From NCBI RefSeq assembly GCF_018130695.1, contig NZ_JAFCJX010000021.1, positions 62,001 through 126,000 of the forward strand: 64,000 bases of DNA. Direction: 5' to 3'. Source of the stretch: Bradyrhizobium jicamae (lineage in GTDB: Bacteria > Pseudomonadota > Alphaproteobacteria > Rhizobiales > Xanthobacteraceae). Below are positions 16,071 through 24,101 of the stretch, piece after piece; positions within the stretch are counted from its first letter, which is position 1; every line of letters begins with the position of its first letter. The notes under the pieces were generated by a model. The model was not told the origin of the DNA. It saw only the letters and a list, made by a program, of their open reading frames with translations, and did not search any database. Made by a program: the position numbers and the translations under genes.

Positions 16071-17345
16071 TTACTTCCCGGCCTTCACATTGCGCCTCTC
16101 GCTGTCGCGCATCAGGCGGTCGATGTGCATGCGGATGTGGGCGGCTTCGGCGGTCGTGTTGGCGAGCGCAATGGCGCGGTCGAAGGCGATGCGGGCCTCG
16201 TCGTTGCGGCCGAGCTGCATCAGGAAGGCGCCGCGGACGCCGAAATAATGGAAGTAGTTGGAGAGCCGCGGCGCCAGCGGCTCGATCAGGTCGAGGGCGG
16301 CTTGCGGCCCGCGCACCTTCGACACCGCGACCGCGCGGTTCAGCGTCACCACGGGCGAGGGCTGCATCACCTCGAGCGCGCCATAGAGCAAATCGATCTG
16401 GGTCCAGTCGGTCTCGTCGGGCGTGGCCGCCCGCGCATGCAGCGCTGCGATCGCCGCCTGCACCTGATACGGGCCGCTCCTGCGATGGCGCATCGCCTTG
16501 TCGATCAGCGCCAGCCCCTCGGCGATCAGCTTCGGATTCCACAAGGCTCGGTCCTGGTCGTCGAGCAGGATCACCTGTCCATCAGCATCGAAGCGCGCGG
16601 CGGCGCGGGCGTGCTGCAGCAACAGCAGCGCGGTCAGACCCATGATCTCCGGCTCGCTCTGGAACAGCCTCAGCAAGAGGCGCGCCAGCCGGATCGCCTC
16701 CTCGCAGAGCGGAGACCGGATATCGGCGGTATCGCCGCTCGCCGAATAGCCCTCGTTGAAGATCAGATAGATCATCGCCGCGACCGAGACGAGGCGTTCG
16801 CTGCGCTCGACCGCGCCCGGCGTTTCGAACGGCACTTTTGCGTCGGCGACGCGCGCTTTCGCACGGGTGATGCGCTGCTCCATCGCCGCCTCCGAAACCA
16901 GGAAGGCGCGGGCGATCTGCTTGACGGTGAGGCCGGAGACGATGCGCAGCGCCAGCGCAATCTGCTGCGTCGTCGGCAGGTCCTTGTGGCAGCAGATGAA
17001 CAAGAGTCGCAGAATGTCGTCGCGATAATGCGAGCCGTCGAGCCGCTCGGCGATCTCGTCCTCGGCATCGTCGAGGTCGGAGATCGCCTGGTCGTCCTCG
17101 GGCAGCGGCTGCTGCTTCTTGTTGCGTCTGACCTCGTCGATCGCGACGTTGCGGCCGACCATGATCAGCCACGCCGCCGGATCGCGCGGCGGGCCATTCT
17201 GCGGCCAGCTCCTCAGCGCCCGCAGGCAGGCGTTCTGGAACGCCTCCTCGGCGGTGTCGAGGTTGCGGAAATAGCGCAGGAGCGCGCCGACCGCCTGGGG
17301 ACGCGCAGACGTCAGCGCTGCATCGATCCAGGCGGTATCGGTCAT
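16071..17345 (-). CDS. ECF sigma factor of the ECF42 type with long C-terminal TPR-like extension
   Basis: This 424-residue protein has sigma region 2 (ALLRYFRNLDTAEEAFQNAC, NPA-type AAWLIMVGRNVAIDEVRR) and region 4 (LPTTQQIALALRIVSGLTVK), then a helical extension of more than 200 residues, the hallmark of ECF42. Its start overlaps the stop of the upstream DGPF gene (ATGA, 17342-17345), the conserved ECF42-DGPF pairing. There is no anti-sigma gene; in this group the C-terminal domain is thought to control activity. The regulon is unknown. Confidence 0.92.
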   Translation of the reverse strand: MTDTAWIDAALTSARPQAVGALLRYFRNLDTAEEAFQNACLRALRSWPQNGPPRDPAAWLIMVGRNVAIDEVRRNKKQQPLPEDDQAISDLDDAEDEIAERLDGSHYRDDILRLLFICCHKDLPTTQQIALALRIVSGLTVKQIARAFLVSEAAMEQRITRAKARVADAKVPFETPGAVERSERLVSVAAMIYLIFNEGYSASGDTADIRSPLCEEAIRLARLLLRLFQSEPEIMGLTALLLLQHARAAARFDADGQVILLDDQDRALWNPKLIAEGLALIDKAMRHRRSGPYQVQAAIAALHARAATPDETDWTQIDLLYGALEVMQPSPVVTLNRAVAVSKVRGPQAALDLIEPLAPRLSNYFHYFGVRGAFLMQLGRNDEARIAFDRAIALANTTAEAAHIRMHIDRLMRDSERRNVKAGK

Positions 17346-17710
17346 GTCGTCACCTGTCCGGGGTTGAGCACGCCGACGGGGCGGATCTCATAGGCGCCGC
17401 CGGGATTGGCCTTGCCGAGATCCCTGGCGACATCCAGCGCCTCGTCGAGGTTCTTGCAGTCGACGATGTAGAAGCCGAGCAGCTGCTCCTTGGTCTCGGC
17501 AAAGGGCCCGTCCAGCACCAGCGGCGGATCGTCCTTGCGCAGCGTGGTCGCCGCCGTTGTCGGCAGCAGCCGGGCCACCGGGCCGAGCCGGCCCTGTTTG
17601 GCGAGCTTCTCCTGCACCACGGCCAGTTTCTTCATCACGGCGGCGTCCTGTTCCTTGCTCCAGGAGCCGACCTGGTCTTCGTCGTGATAGCAGAGGATGG
17701 CGTACAGCAT
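17342..17710 (-). CDS. YCII-family DGPF protein paired with the ECF42 sigma factor
   Basis: This 122-residue protein opens MLYAILCYHDEDQVGSW and carries the motif LVLDGPFAETKEQLLGFYIV. The translation-coupled overlap with the sigma gene indicates joint function. DGPF proteins are typical ECF42 partners of unknown mechanism. It resembles the orphan DGPF protein at 9873-10298. Confidence 0.92.
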   Translation of the reverse strand: MLYAILCYHDEDQVGSWSKEQDAAVMKKLAVVQEKLAKQGRLGPVARLLPTTAATTLRKDDPPLVLDGPFAETKEQLLGFYIVDCKNLDEALDVARDLGKANPGGAYEIRPVGVLNPGQVTT

Positions 17711-17858
17711 CGAAAGGCATCTCCGTTCATCTCAAGGAACGAACGATTATGCCCGCTGCCGACACCGGATGCGAAGAAATTTCGCCCGCTTGTTCCAAGG
17801 CCCTGGGGCGCCTGATAAGGAGACCGTAACGGACATCGCGCAACAGAGGTATATCGAT

Positions 17859-18824
17859 ATGAGCAAGGGCACGATCGCGTTGCTGGTGAACAGCAATGCG
17901 CAAAACTGGTCGCCCGAGCGCTGGAAGGCGCGTTTCGGCGAGGTGTGCCCGGACCGGCGCGTCGTGCTGCTGCCCGATCCTGCGCTCGATCCTGCCGAGG
18001 TGCATTACGCGGCGGTGTGGAAGCCGAAGCCCGGGGATCTCGCCGCCTTCAAGAATCTGCGCGCGATCTTCAATCTCGGCGCCGGCGTCGACGCGCTGAT
18101 GGTCGACCGCTCGCTGCCCGACGTGCCGCTGGTGCGGGTCGCGGTCGGCGACCTCACCGACCGCATGACCGAGTATGTCGTGCTGCATGTGCTGATGCAC
18201 CACCGCCAGGAGCTTTACTTAAGGGACTCGCAGCGCGCCAGGCGCTGGGAGCCGAAATACCAGTGGGTGGCGAGTGCGATCACGGTCGGCGTCATGGGCC
18301 TCGGCACGCTCGGCGCCGCCTCCGCCGATGCGCTGCGCGCGCTCGGCTTCCGCGTGGTCGGCTGGAGCCGCAGCGAAAAGCAGGTCGAGGGCGTCACCTG
18401 CTTCCACGGCAGTGACGGCCTCGATGCCTTCCTGCGCGCCACCAACATCCTGGTCTGCCTGCTGCCGCTGACGCCGGACACCCGCCACGTCCTCAACCGC
18501 GATGTCTTCGCCAAGCTCGATCGCAGCAGCCCGATGGGCGCGCCGGTCATCATCAACGCCGGCCGCGGCGGCCTGCAGAACGAGCCGGACATCTTGCGCA
18601 GCCTCGACGACGGCACGCTGGGCGCCGCGTCGCTCGACGTGTTCGAGACCGAGCCGCTGCCCGAGGCGAGCCCGTTCTGGACCCACCCGAAAGTGGTGCT
18701 GACGCCGCACAACGCCGCCGACACCGATGCCGACGAAATTTCAAAATACGTCGCGCGCCAGATCGCGCAGTTCGAGGCCGGCGGTGCGCTCGAGAACGTG
18801 GTGGATCGGGGGCGGGGGTATTAG
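17859..18824 (+). CDS. ghrA: D-2-hydroxyacid dehydrogenase, glyoxylate/hydroxypyruvate reductase A type
   Basis: This 321-residue protein has the NAD(P)-binding GVMGLGTLGAASADAL, the substrate and catalytic arginine in NAGRGG, the catalytic acid in FETEPLPEASPFW and the catalytic histidine in LTPHNAA. It would reduce glyoxylate or hydroxypyruvate. The start at 17859 (MSKGTIALLVNS) has AGAGGT upstream; the frame is open further upstream into the DGPF promoter. Hydroxypyruvate is also an intermediate of the tartrate pathway 12 kb away, but there is no direct link. Confidence 0.88.
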   Translation: MSKGTIALLVNSNAQNWSPERWKARFGEVCPDRRVVLLPDPALDPAEVHYAAVWKPKPGDLAAFKNLRAIFNLGAGVDALMVDRSLPDVPLVRVAVGDLTDRMTEYVVLHVLMHHRQELYLRDSQRARRWEPKYQWVASAITVGVMGLGTLGAASADALRALGFRVVGWSRSEKQVEGVTCFHGSDGLDAFLRATNILVCLLPLTPDTRHVLNRDVFAKLDRSSPMGAPVIINAGRGGLQNEPDILRSLDDGTLGAASLDVFETEPLPEASPFWTHPKVVLTPHNAADTDADEISKYVARQIAQFEAGGALENVVDRGRGY

Positions 18825-18836
18825 ACGGGTATTTGC

Positions 18837-18959
18837 CGTCGTCCTGGCGAAAGCCAGGACCCATTACCACCGAGTTCTGTTGTGAACGGGAACATGGCCC
18901 CAGCGTCGCGCAACAATGTGCATCTGTGGTAATGGGTCCTGGCTTTCGCCAGGACGACG
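18837..18959. repeat. Long perfect inverted repeat (34-bp arms, CGTCGTCCTGGCGAAAGCC...)
   Basis: The arms 18837-18870 and 18926-18959 are perfectly complementary, separated by 55 bases. The element fills the convergent gap between ghrA and the reductase gene and can form a very stable hairpin, so it may terminate both transcripts. It is a dispersed-repeat type in appearance. Confidence 0.8.
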
Positions 18960-18967
18960 TTGGAGGT

Positions 18968-19618
18968 CTACGCCGCCTTCCGCACAATCTTGACGTGGGT
19001 CGCGTTCTCGCCCGTCACGCGTTCAACCGTCGCATAGCCCAGCGCGGGCAGATCGAGTCCCGCAAACAGGCTTTCGCCCGCGCCGAGCAGCACCGCCGGC
19101 AACGCCAGATTCATCTCATCGAGCAGGCCGGCCGCGAGATACTGCCGCACGACCGAAGCGCCGCCGCCGATCCGGATATCCCTGTCCTTCGCCGCTTCAC
19201 GCGCCTGCTTCAGCGCGGATTCAATTCCGTCGGTGACGAATTGGAACACGGTGCCGCCCTCCATCTCGATCGGCGCGCGCGCGTGATGGGTGAGCACATA
19301 GACCGGCGTGTGGTACGGCGGATTGGGGCCCCACCAGCCCTTCCATGACTCATCCGGCCAGGCCCCGCGGATCGGGCCGAACATGTTCCGTCCCATGATC
19401 CAGGCGCCGATATTCTCCATCGAACGCTCGGCGAACCCGTTGTCGACCCCGGTGTCGCCACCGTCCCGCCCGGTCATCTTGTGGAACATGCGCGTCTTCA
19501 GCATCCAGCCCGGCAACACCATGCCACCCTCGCCAAAGGGATTGTCGAGGCTCTGATGCGGCGCGGCGGCAAAACCGTCGATCGAGACCGAGAAGGCCGA
19601 AGTCCTGACTTTTCCCAT
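18968..19618 (-). CDS. Dihydrofolate reductase-like (RibD C-terminal domain) protein
   Basis: This 216-residue protein carries the RibD_C/DHFR-like core: GKVRTSAFSVSIDGFAA at the start, MGRNMFGPIRG, and near the end IRIGGGASVVRQYLAAGLLD and LLGAGESLF. Such proteins are NADPH-dependent reductases of unknown substrate, frequently found near DGPF, SRPBCC and VOC genes. The ATG at 19618 has GGAG 6 bases upstream. It is separated from the next gene by a 90-base gap. Confidence 0.88.
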   Translation of the reverse strand: MGKVRTSAFSVSIDGFAAAPHQSLDNPFGEGGMVLPGWMLKTRMFHKMTGRDGGDTGVDNGFAERSMENIGAWIMGRNMFGPIRGAWPDESWKGWWGPNPPYHTPVYVLTHHARAPIEMEGGTVFQFVTDGIESALKQAREAAKDRDIRIGGGASVVRQYLAAGLLDEMNLALPAVLLGAGESLFAGLDLPALGYATVERVTGENATHVKIVRKAA

Positions 19619-19708
19619 GATGCTCCACTTCCACGAATGAGGGTCCAAACCGAGGACGAGCGGGATAGCCCGGAGCCGACATCGCGCGCGAGAAAAAATC
19701 GCGAGCCG

Positions 19709-20380
19709 CTATTTCGAGCCCACCATCACGTCGATCGCGCCCTTCACGATCTCTTCCAGCTCCTTGCGCGGCACCCGGGCGCGGGCGCGGATCGCGATGG
19801 TGTGGATGGTCGCGGAAGCAAGCTGGGCGAGGGTGGCGGGGTCGGCACTCTCGGGCAGCTCGCCGCGCTCCTTGGCCACGCGAAAACAGGTCGCAAACGC
19901 CTTGTCGAGCTCGACCAGGCCCTCCAGCACCATGCCGCGGATGATGGGATCCGCCACCGCCTCGGAGGCCGCCGTCATCACCGTGAAGCAGCCGCGCGGC
20001 GATTCGCCTTCGGTGTAGATGTCGAGCGCGATGGCGTAGATCCGCGCCAGTCGCTGCTTCAGCGGCGCCTCGCTGCGGAAGATGTCGGTCATCGCCGTGC
20101 GCGCATTGTCGCGGTAGCGCTGGTAGCTCTTGATGAACAGCTCGCGCTTGTCGCCGAACGCGCCATAGAGGCTCGGCCGGTTCATGCCGGTGGCGGCGCT
20201 GAGATCATCGAGCGAAGTCGCCGCAAAGCCGTTGTTCCGGAACAGGTCGAGCGCCTTGCCGAGCGCGACGTCAGGCTCATAGGCGCGCGGCCGGCCGCGC
20301 CGTTTCGGCGCGACGGGAGCATCGATCTTTCCGCGATCGATTTTGGCAGCAGATGGCGGCTTCTTAAGTTTTTGTACCAT
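19709..20380 (-). CDS. TetR-family regulator divergent from a glutathione transferase
   Basis: This 223-residue protein starts with a basic RRGRPRAYEPDVALGKAL segment, then the HTH TSLDDLSAATGMNRPSLYGAF. The ligand domain (about residues 95-220) has the RGCFTVMTAASEAV pattern of the TetR_C group often linked to short oxidoreductase or GST operons. Its start codon lies in an AT-rich inverted-arm region shared with the GST promoter. It likely represses both itself and the GST gene. Confidence 0.9.
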   Translation of the reverse strand: MVQKLKKPPSAAKIDRGKIDAPVAPKRRGRPRAYEPDVALGKALDLFRNNGFAATSLDDLSAATGMNRPSLYGAFGDKRELFIKSYQRYRDNARTAMTDIFRSEAPLKQRLARIYAIALDIYTEGESPRGCFTVMTAASEAVADPIIRGMVLEGLVELDKAFATCFRVAKERGELPESADPATLAQLASATIHTIAIRARARVPRKELEEIVKGAIDVMVGSK

Positions 20381-20432
20381 TTCGCAATAAATTCCTTGAC
20401 GCCCTTTATATTATACGGGACAGTACAAAAAT
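20369..20432. promoter_or_regulatory. Divergent promoter/operator region between TetR and GST genes
   Basis: Two similar arms in opposite orientation, TTTTTGTACCATTTCGCAAT (20369-20388) and the inverse of TTATACGGGACAGTACAAAAA (ending 20432), share TTTTTGTAC and a following TyyCG. A TTGACG hexamer (20396-20401) and an AT-rich TATATTATAC stretch lie between them. It reads as two operator copies around a promoter. By-eye assignment. Confidence 0.5.
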
Positions 20433-20478
20433 CAAATTCGGCCCGGATTGCCCGAGGCCACATCACCAGGAGGCCCCC

Positions 20479-21120
20479 ATGGATCTCTACTATTCGCCGC
20501 TCGCCTGCTCGATGGCGACCCGCATCGCACTCTATGAAGCGAACCAGAGCGCCAACTACCTCGAGGTCGACAAGGCCAAGCAGGTCCGGGGCGATGGCTC
20601 GGACTTTCTGAAGGTCAATCCGATCGGTCTGGTGCCGACCCTGCGCACCGACGACGGCGTGGTGCTGACCGAGAACGCCGCGATCCTGCAATATGTCGCC
20701 GACCGCTTCCCGCAGGCCGGTATCGGCACGACATCTGACGTCGAGCGCTCCCGGCTGCAGCAATGGCTCTGCTTCATCGGCACCGAGCTGCACAAGGGCC
20801 TGTTCATCCCGCTCCTGGACAAGAAAGCGCCAGGCGAGATGAAGGCCTATGTACTGGAGAAGAACCTGTCGCGGCTCGACTATCTCGAGAGTTACCTGAA
20901 GGGGCGCGAATTCCTGCTCGACCATTTCAGCGTGGCGGATGCCTATCTCGTCACCGTCATCAACTGGACCATGGCGACGCCGCCGATCGAACTGGCAAAA
21001 TGGCCGGCGCTGAAGGCCTATTACGACCGCCTCCGCACCCGCCCGTCGGTGGCGAAAGCGATCGCCGAAGAGTTCGAGCTCTACAAGGCCGAACTCGCCC
21101 GCCATAAGGCGGCGGCGTAA
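20479..21120 (+). CDS. Beta-class-like glutathione S-transferase
   Basis: This 213-residue protein has the N-terminal YYSPLACSMATRIALYEA, with a cysteine near residue 10 as in bacterial beta-class (GstA/GstB) enzymes, then NPIGLVPTL with the cis-proline and LTENAAILQYVADR for glutathione binding. The C-terminal helical domain has DHFSVADAYLVTVINW. AGGAGGCCCCC precedes the ATG. The divergent TetR gene suggests induction by an electrophile. Confidence 0.93.
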   Translation: MDLYYSPLACSMATRIALYEANQSANYLEVDKAKQVRGDGSDFLKVNPIGLVPTLRTDDGVVLTENAAILQYVADRFPQAGIGTTSDVERSRLQQWLCFIGTELHKGLFIPLLDKKAPGEMKAYVLEKNLSRLDYLESYLKGREFLLDHFSVADAYLVTVINWTMATPPIELAKWPALKAYYDRLRTRPSVAKAIAEEFELYKAELARHKAAA

Positions 21121-21125
21121 GTTTT

Positions 21126-21374
21126 CACCTCTCCCCGCCCTTCAGCGGGGAGAGGTCGAAATTCGCGCAGCGAATTTCGGGTGAGGGGCAAGGCACCCGA
21201 TCGCCGCAAAGCCAGCCTCTCCGACTCCTCGAATGCCAATGAGCCAATCATCGCGAGCGCTGAAGACGGTGAGACCTGTACACCCGGAACGCATCTGACG
21301 ATGCGTTCCGACCTCTCCCTGCATCCGCCTTCGCCCGAAGGCGGGCTTCGGCGGACAAGAGCGGGGCGAGGTGA
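21126..21374. repeat. Dispersed-type intergenic repeat, relative of 9221-9459
   Basis: The stretch opens with the hairpin CTCTCCCCGCCCTTCAGCGGGGAGAG and continues with GAAATTCGCgcaGCGAATTTC and GGGTGAGGGGC, with the same modules as the 9221 copy. It has an internal CGGAACGCATctgacGATGCGTTCCG hairpin and ends GCGGGGCGAGGTGA. No gene is present. Confidence 0.55.
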
Positions 21375-21383
21375 AGAAAGAGC

Positions 21384-21453
21384 GTAGCCCGGATGGAGCG
21401 CAGCGAAATCCGGGGTCGTCTCCGCGGCGCAAGTGATCCCGGATTACGCTGCG
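21384..21453. repeat. Short inverted repeat GTAGCCCGGATGGAGCGCAG...CCCGGATTACGCTGCG
   Basis: The arms are imperfect (AGCGCAGCGAAATCCGGG against CCCGGATTACGCTGCG). It lies immediately before the 3' end of the TolA-domain gene and is probably a dispersed element that also acts as a transcription end. Confidence 0.5.
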
Positions 21454-21457
21454 TTCG

Positions 21458-21853
21458 TTAGGACACGGCCTGTGGTTCAATAAAGACGGGTTCGAACAGC
21501 TTCCACTCATCATAATATTCGATCGGCAATTTGTAGGGTTGGCAGGCGTTGATCGCCCTTAACGCGCTCTGTTGATAAGCGCGAAGGAAGCCGGACTCGG
21601 CCGGCTTTTCCAGGGACGGCTCCTCCGCGAGTCGGCCATCTTGTGTCAGCTTGATCCGGAAAACCGCCTCGATACCCGCCATGTTCTGGCCGGCGACATA
21701 AGGCTTGCTCCAGCACCTGCTGACTTGCGATCTGAACATCGGGCCCCAGTTCGCGGCATGGTTCGGCTTGCTTTGCGCGGCCGCAGTCTGAAGCGGAATA
21801 GATGCGAAGGCGAGCACAGCGAAGCCTGTGGGCGCCCAAAACTTGTTCGGCAT
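21458..21853 (-). CDS. Exported stand-alone TolA C-terminal (domain III) homologue
   Basis: This 131-residue protein has a signal peptide (about residues 1-26, ending TAAAQS) and a mature domain clearly parallel to the C-terminus of TolA at 26471-27556. NWGPMFRSQVSRCWSKPY aligns with TWGALFRQQVERCWKKPY, SALRAINACQPYKLP with SGLRAIIECAPYKLP, and YYDEWKLFEPVF with FFDEWQFFEPAF. It lacks the membrane anchor and long helix, so it would be a soluble periplasmic TolA-III-like protein. Possible roles are TolB or Pal binding or colicin-type competition; none is shown. Confidence 0.85.
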   Translation of the reverse strand: MPNKFWAPTGFAVLAFASIPLQTAAAQSKPNHAANWGPMFRSQVSRCWSKPYVAGQNMAGIEAVFRIKLTQDGRLAEEPSLEKPAESGFLRAYQQSALRAINACQPYKLPIEYYDEWKLFEPVFIEPQAVS

Positions 21854-21956
21854 GAAATTGACCCGGAAGTTGCGGTGGTTGCAATCGCTATCCAGAATAG
21901 AGCAGTCTTCGACAAATGCGTAGCCCGGACGTGATCGAAGTGCGGCCGCGTCGCAG

Positions 21957-21985
21957 CTTCACCTCTCCCTAAGGGAGAGGTGAAG
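21957..21985 (-). terminator. Perfect hairpin at the end of the toxin-antitoxin-ybgC unit
   Basis: CTTCACCTCTCCCT and AGGGAGAGGTGAAG make 14-bp arms with a one-base centre, about 10 bases past the ybgC stop. There is no T-run, so it may be a repeat serving as a transcription end. Confidence 0.5.
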
Positions 21986-21994
21986 AATCGCGAG

Positions 21995-22444
21995 CTATTC
22001 CAAATCCGCCTTCATCAACGCGCGGATCGTCTTCGGAATCGGCTGCGCCTTGCCGCCGCAAATGAACGCGACGCGGACCTGCGCCTTCACCAGCACGTCA
22101 TCGCCGCGCTTGACCTCCTGCGCCAGCACGATCGAGGCGCCCTTCACCGCGACCGGCCAGGTCACGACGTCGAGCATGTCGTCCATCCGCGCGGGCTTGA
22201 GGAAGTCGAGCGTCATCGAGCGCACCACGAAGGCAAAGCCGCCGGTCTCGGCCTGCGCCTCCTCGAACAGCGCGTTCTGTTCGGCGCCCATCAGCCGCAG
22301 ATGATTGGTGCGCCCGCGCTCCATGAAGCGCAGATAGTTGGCGTGATAGACGATGCCGGAAAAATCGGTGTCCTCGTAGTAGACCCGCACCTGCATGTGG
22401 TGGCGGCCGTCGCGGATCTCGCCGTCGATGTGGGGAAAGGTCAC
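21995..22444 (-). CDS. ybgC: Tol-Pal-associated acyl-CoA thioesterase YbgC
   Basis: This 149-residue hot-dog fold 4HBT thioesterase has the catalytic aspartate segment YYEDTDFSGIVYHANYLRFM and the N-terminal VRVYYEDTD strand. YbgC hydrolyses short acyl-CoA or acyl-ACP and is normally the first gene of tol-pal clusters. Here it lies 3 kb upstream on the opposite strand. The GTG at 22444 overlaps the toxin stop (GTGA), giving translational coupling; an ATG at 22396 is a possible shorter start. Confidence 0.92.
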   Translation of the reverse strand: MTFPHIDGEIRDGRHHMQVRVYYEDTDFSGIVYHANYLRFMERGRTNHLRLMGAEQNALFEEAQAETGGFAFVVRSMTLDFLKPARMDDMLDVVTWPVAVKGASIVLAQEVKRGDDVLVKAQVRVAFICGGKAQPIPKTIRALMKADLE

Positions 22445-22731
22445 CTCGAAAATTCTTTCTTAAAATCTCTGCGGCCGTCGATCACACGCACAATCACGAT
22501 CCGATCCGTTTCTACCCTGTAGAAGGCGACGTAGCCTTCGATCGAGAGCCCGCGTAGCGAGGGACGCAACTCGCTTCTGTCCGGTCCAAGAAAAGGAAAC
22601 TCACGCAATTCGTCAAAGCGATGAGAAAAGCGGACAAGCAATCGATCCGCTGCTGCGGGACTACGCTCTGCAAGACATGAATGAATACCGAGGATGTCGG
22701 ACCGTGCGCGGAAGGAAACAACGACTTGCAA
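22441..22731 (-). CDS. RelE/ParE-family toxin
   Basis: This 96-residue protein has the ParE-like pattern: VVSFRARSDILGIHSCLAER, RFDELREFPFLGPDRSEL, LSIEGYVAFYRVETDRIVIV, RVIDGRRDFKKEF. Such toxins inhibit gyrase (ParE) or cleave mRNA (RelE). The start is a TTG 9 bases after the antitoxin stop. Its stop overlaps the ybgC start, so a housekeeping thioesterase is read from the same message. Confidence 0.88.
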   Translation of the reverse strand: MQVVVSFRARSDILGIHSCLAERSPAAADRLLVRFSHRFDELREFPFLGPDRSELRPSLRGLSIEGYVAFYRVETDRIVIVRVIDGRRDFKKEFSR

Positions 22732-22740
22732 GTCTGTTGC

Positions 22741-22956
22741 CTATCCCCGGGGAATGGCCCGAGCCTGCTTGAGGAATTCTTCCAGGTCCCACGGCACGAC
22801 GCGGCCGGCCTCGACATCGGCCATGCCTTCATCAATCGCCTGTTTCAGCGCATGATATTTCTTGGCCTGCTCGAGTAGATAAGTCGCCGCCTGCTCCTGC
22901 ATGTCTTCAGGCAATAGCTCGAGGGCTTCTACAGTTTTTTCAACGGCTGAACTCAT
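22741..22956 (-). CDS. Antitoxin of the ParE/RelE pair
   Basis: This small 71-residue helical acidic protein ends EAGRVVPWDLEEFLKQARA, like antitoxins of the ParD/CC2985 type whose C-terminus wraps the toxin. It is directly upstream of the toxin gene by 9 bases, the canonical order. DNA-binding residues at the N-terminus are not obvious. The assignment rests on position and size as much as on sequence. Confidence 0.8.
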   Translation of the reverse strand: MSSAVEKTVEALELLPEDMQEQAATYLLEQAKKYHALKQAIDEGMADVEAGRVVPWDLEEFLKQARAIPRG

Positions 22957-23014
22957 AGAACAGATATAGCACCATTGGCCCCGGATTGTCAGCCTCGACA
23001 GTACTGGGGTCTGA

Positions 23015-23932
23015 TCAGACCGTGGCCGCGCCCTTCATCCCCAGCGTCACCTGCACGATCTCGGGCGGCACGCCGAGGCGGAACGGCATGATGCTGCAGC
23101 CGAGGCCGCCGGAGACGATGACGTCGCATTTCAGCTTGAAGTGCCCGTAGGCGAGCCGCACGCCGTGGCGCTCGGGCACGGCCGGCGACCAGCCGAGCAG
23201 GCGGACCTGGCCGCCATGGGTATGCCCGGACAATTGCAGCGCGATCCGCGAGGGCGCGCGCAACGCAACGTCGGGCTCATGCGCGAGCAGGATCACCGGC
23301 GCGTCGTCGGTGACCTTGGCCAGCGTCGCGCCGAGATCGTCGACACCGATGCGCGCGATCTGGCGGTAGCGCCGCGCCGGCACAAAGGCAAGCTGGTCGC
23401 CGAGGCCGGCGAGCCAGAACGGCCGGCCGTCCTTGACGAGGCGCACCGCGTCGTTCTCGTAAACGGGAATGCCGGCGCTCTCCAGCGCGCGGCGCGCGAT
23501 CGGCGTGCCGTGTCCGAGCCGCTGCAGCGCCTTGTCTTCCCAGTAATCGTGATTGCCGAGCACGGCGTGCACGCCGAGCGGCGCCTTGAGCTGCGCCAGC
23601 ACCGCGGCCCATTCCGACGCCGGGATGAAGCGCGTGACATGCTTCAGCCCTGCGACATAGTCGCCGAGCAGCACGATGATATCAGGCTTGAGCGCATTGG
23701 TGCGCTCGACGATGGCGCCGATATGATCGAGCGACATCCAGGGATCGCAGGCGTGGATGTCGGCGAGCGCTGCGATCTTCAGCGGAAAGTTCGCCGGCCA
23801 TTGCCGCGGCGTCAGGTCATAGCTGGTGAGGCCGAGCCGGATGACCGGCGAGCTGACGCCATAGGCCGCGGTCGAGGCGCCGAGCAGACCGAGGGCGCCG
23901 GTGGATTTGAGAAACTGACGTCGTGAGAACAT
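23015..23932 (-). CDS. Tat-exported metallophosphoesterase (YkuE-like)
   Basis: This 305-residue protein has an N-terminal twin-arginine signal (SRRQFLKSTGALGLLGAS). The calcineurin-like motifs follow in order: ALADIHACD (DxH), LLGDYVAG (GD), LGNHDYW (GNHD), LLAHEPD and SGHTHGGQVRL (GHTHGG). It is expected to be a periplasmic dimetal phosphohydrolase; YkuE relatives act near lipids or the envelope. The ATG at 23932 starts exactly at the Tat signal, and upstream codons are not coding-like. Substrate unknown. Confidence 0.92.
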   Translation of the reverse strand: MFSRRQFLKSTGALGLLGASTAAYGVSSPVIRLGLTSYDLTPRQWPANFPLKIAALADIHACDPWMSLDHIGAIVERTNALKPDIIVLLGDYVAGLKHVTRFIPASEWAAVLAQLKAPLGVHAVLGNHDYWEDKALQRLGHGTPIARRALESAGIPVYENDAVRLVKDGRPFWLAGLGDQLAFVPARRYRQIARIGVDDLGATLAKVTDDAPVILLAHEPDVALRAPSRIALQLSGHTHGGQVRLLGWSPAVPERHGVRLAYGHFKLKCDVIVSGGLGCSIMPFRLGVPPEIVQVTLGMKGAATV

Positions 23933-24101
23933 GTGAGGTCGGACCGGTGATGCCACTTCAAATTGGTCGTCGATTACAGCGGAATTGGGCCGCGTTTGTG
24001 CAGATGGCCTGTAGACGCTCCGATGACGACTATGTGATGGGCGCGTGCGTTTCGTCCTCATCCTTGGTGAGGTGAGGCAGCGAGCCGGTTCAGGGGTCAG
24101 A

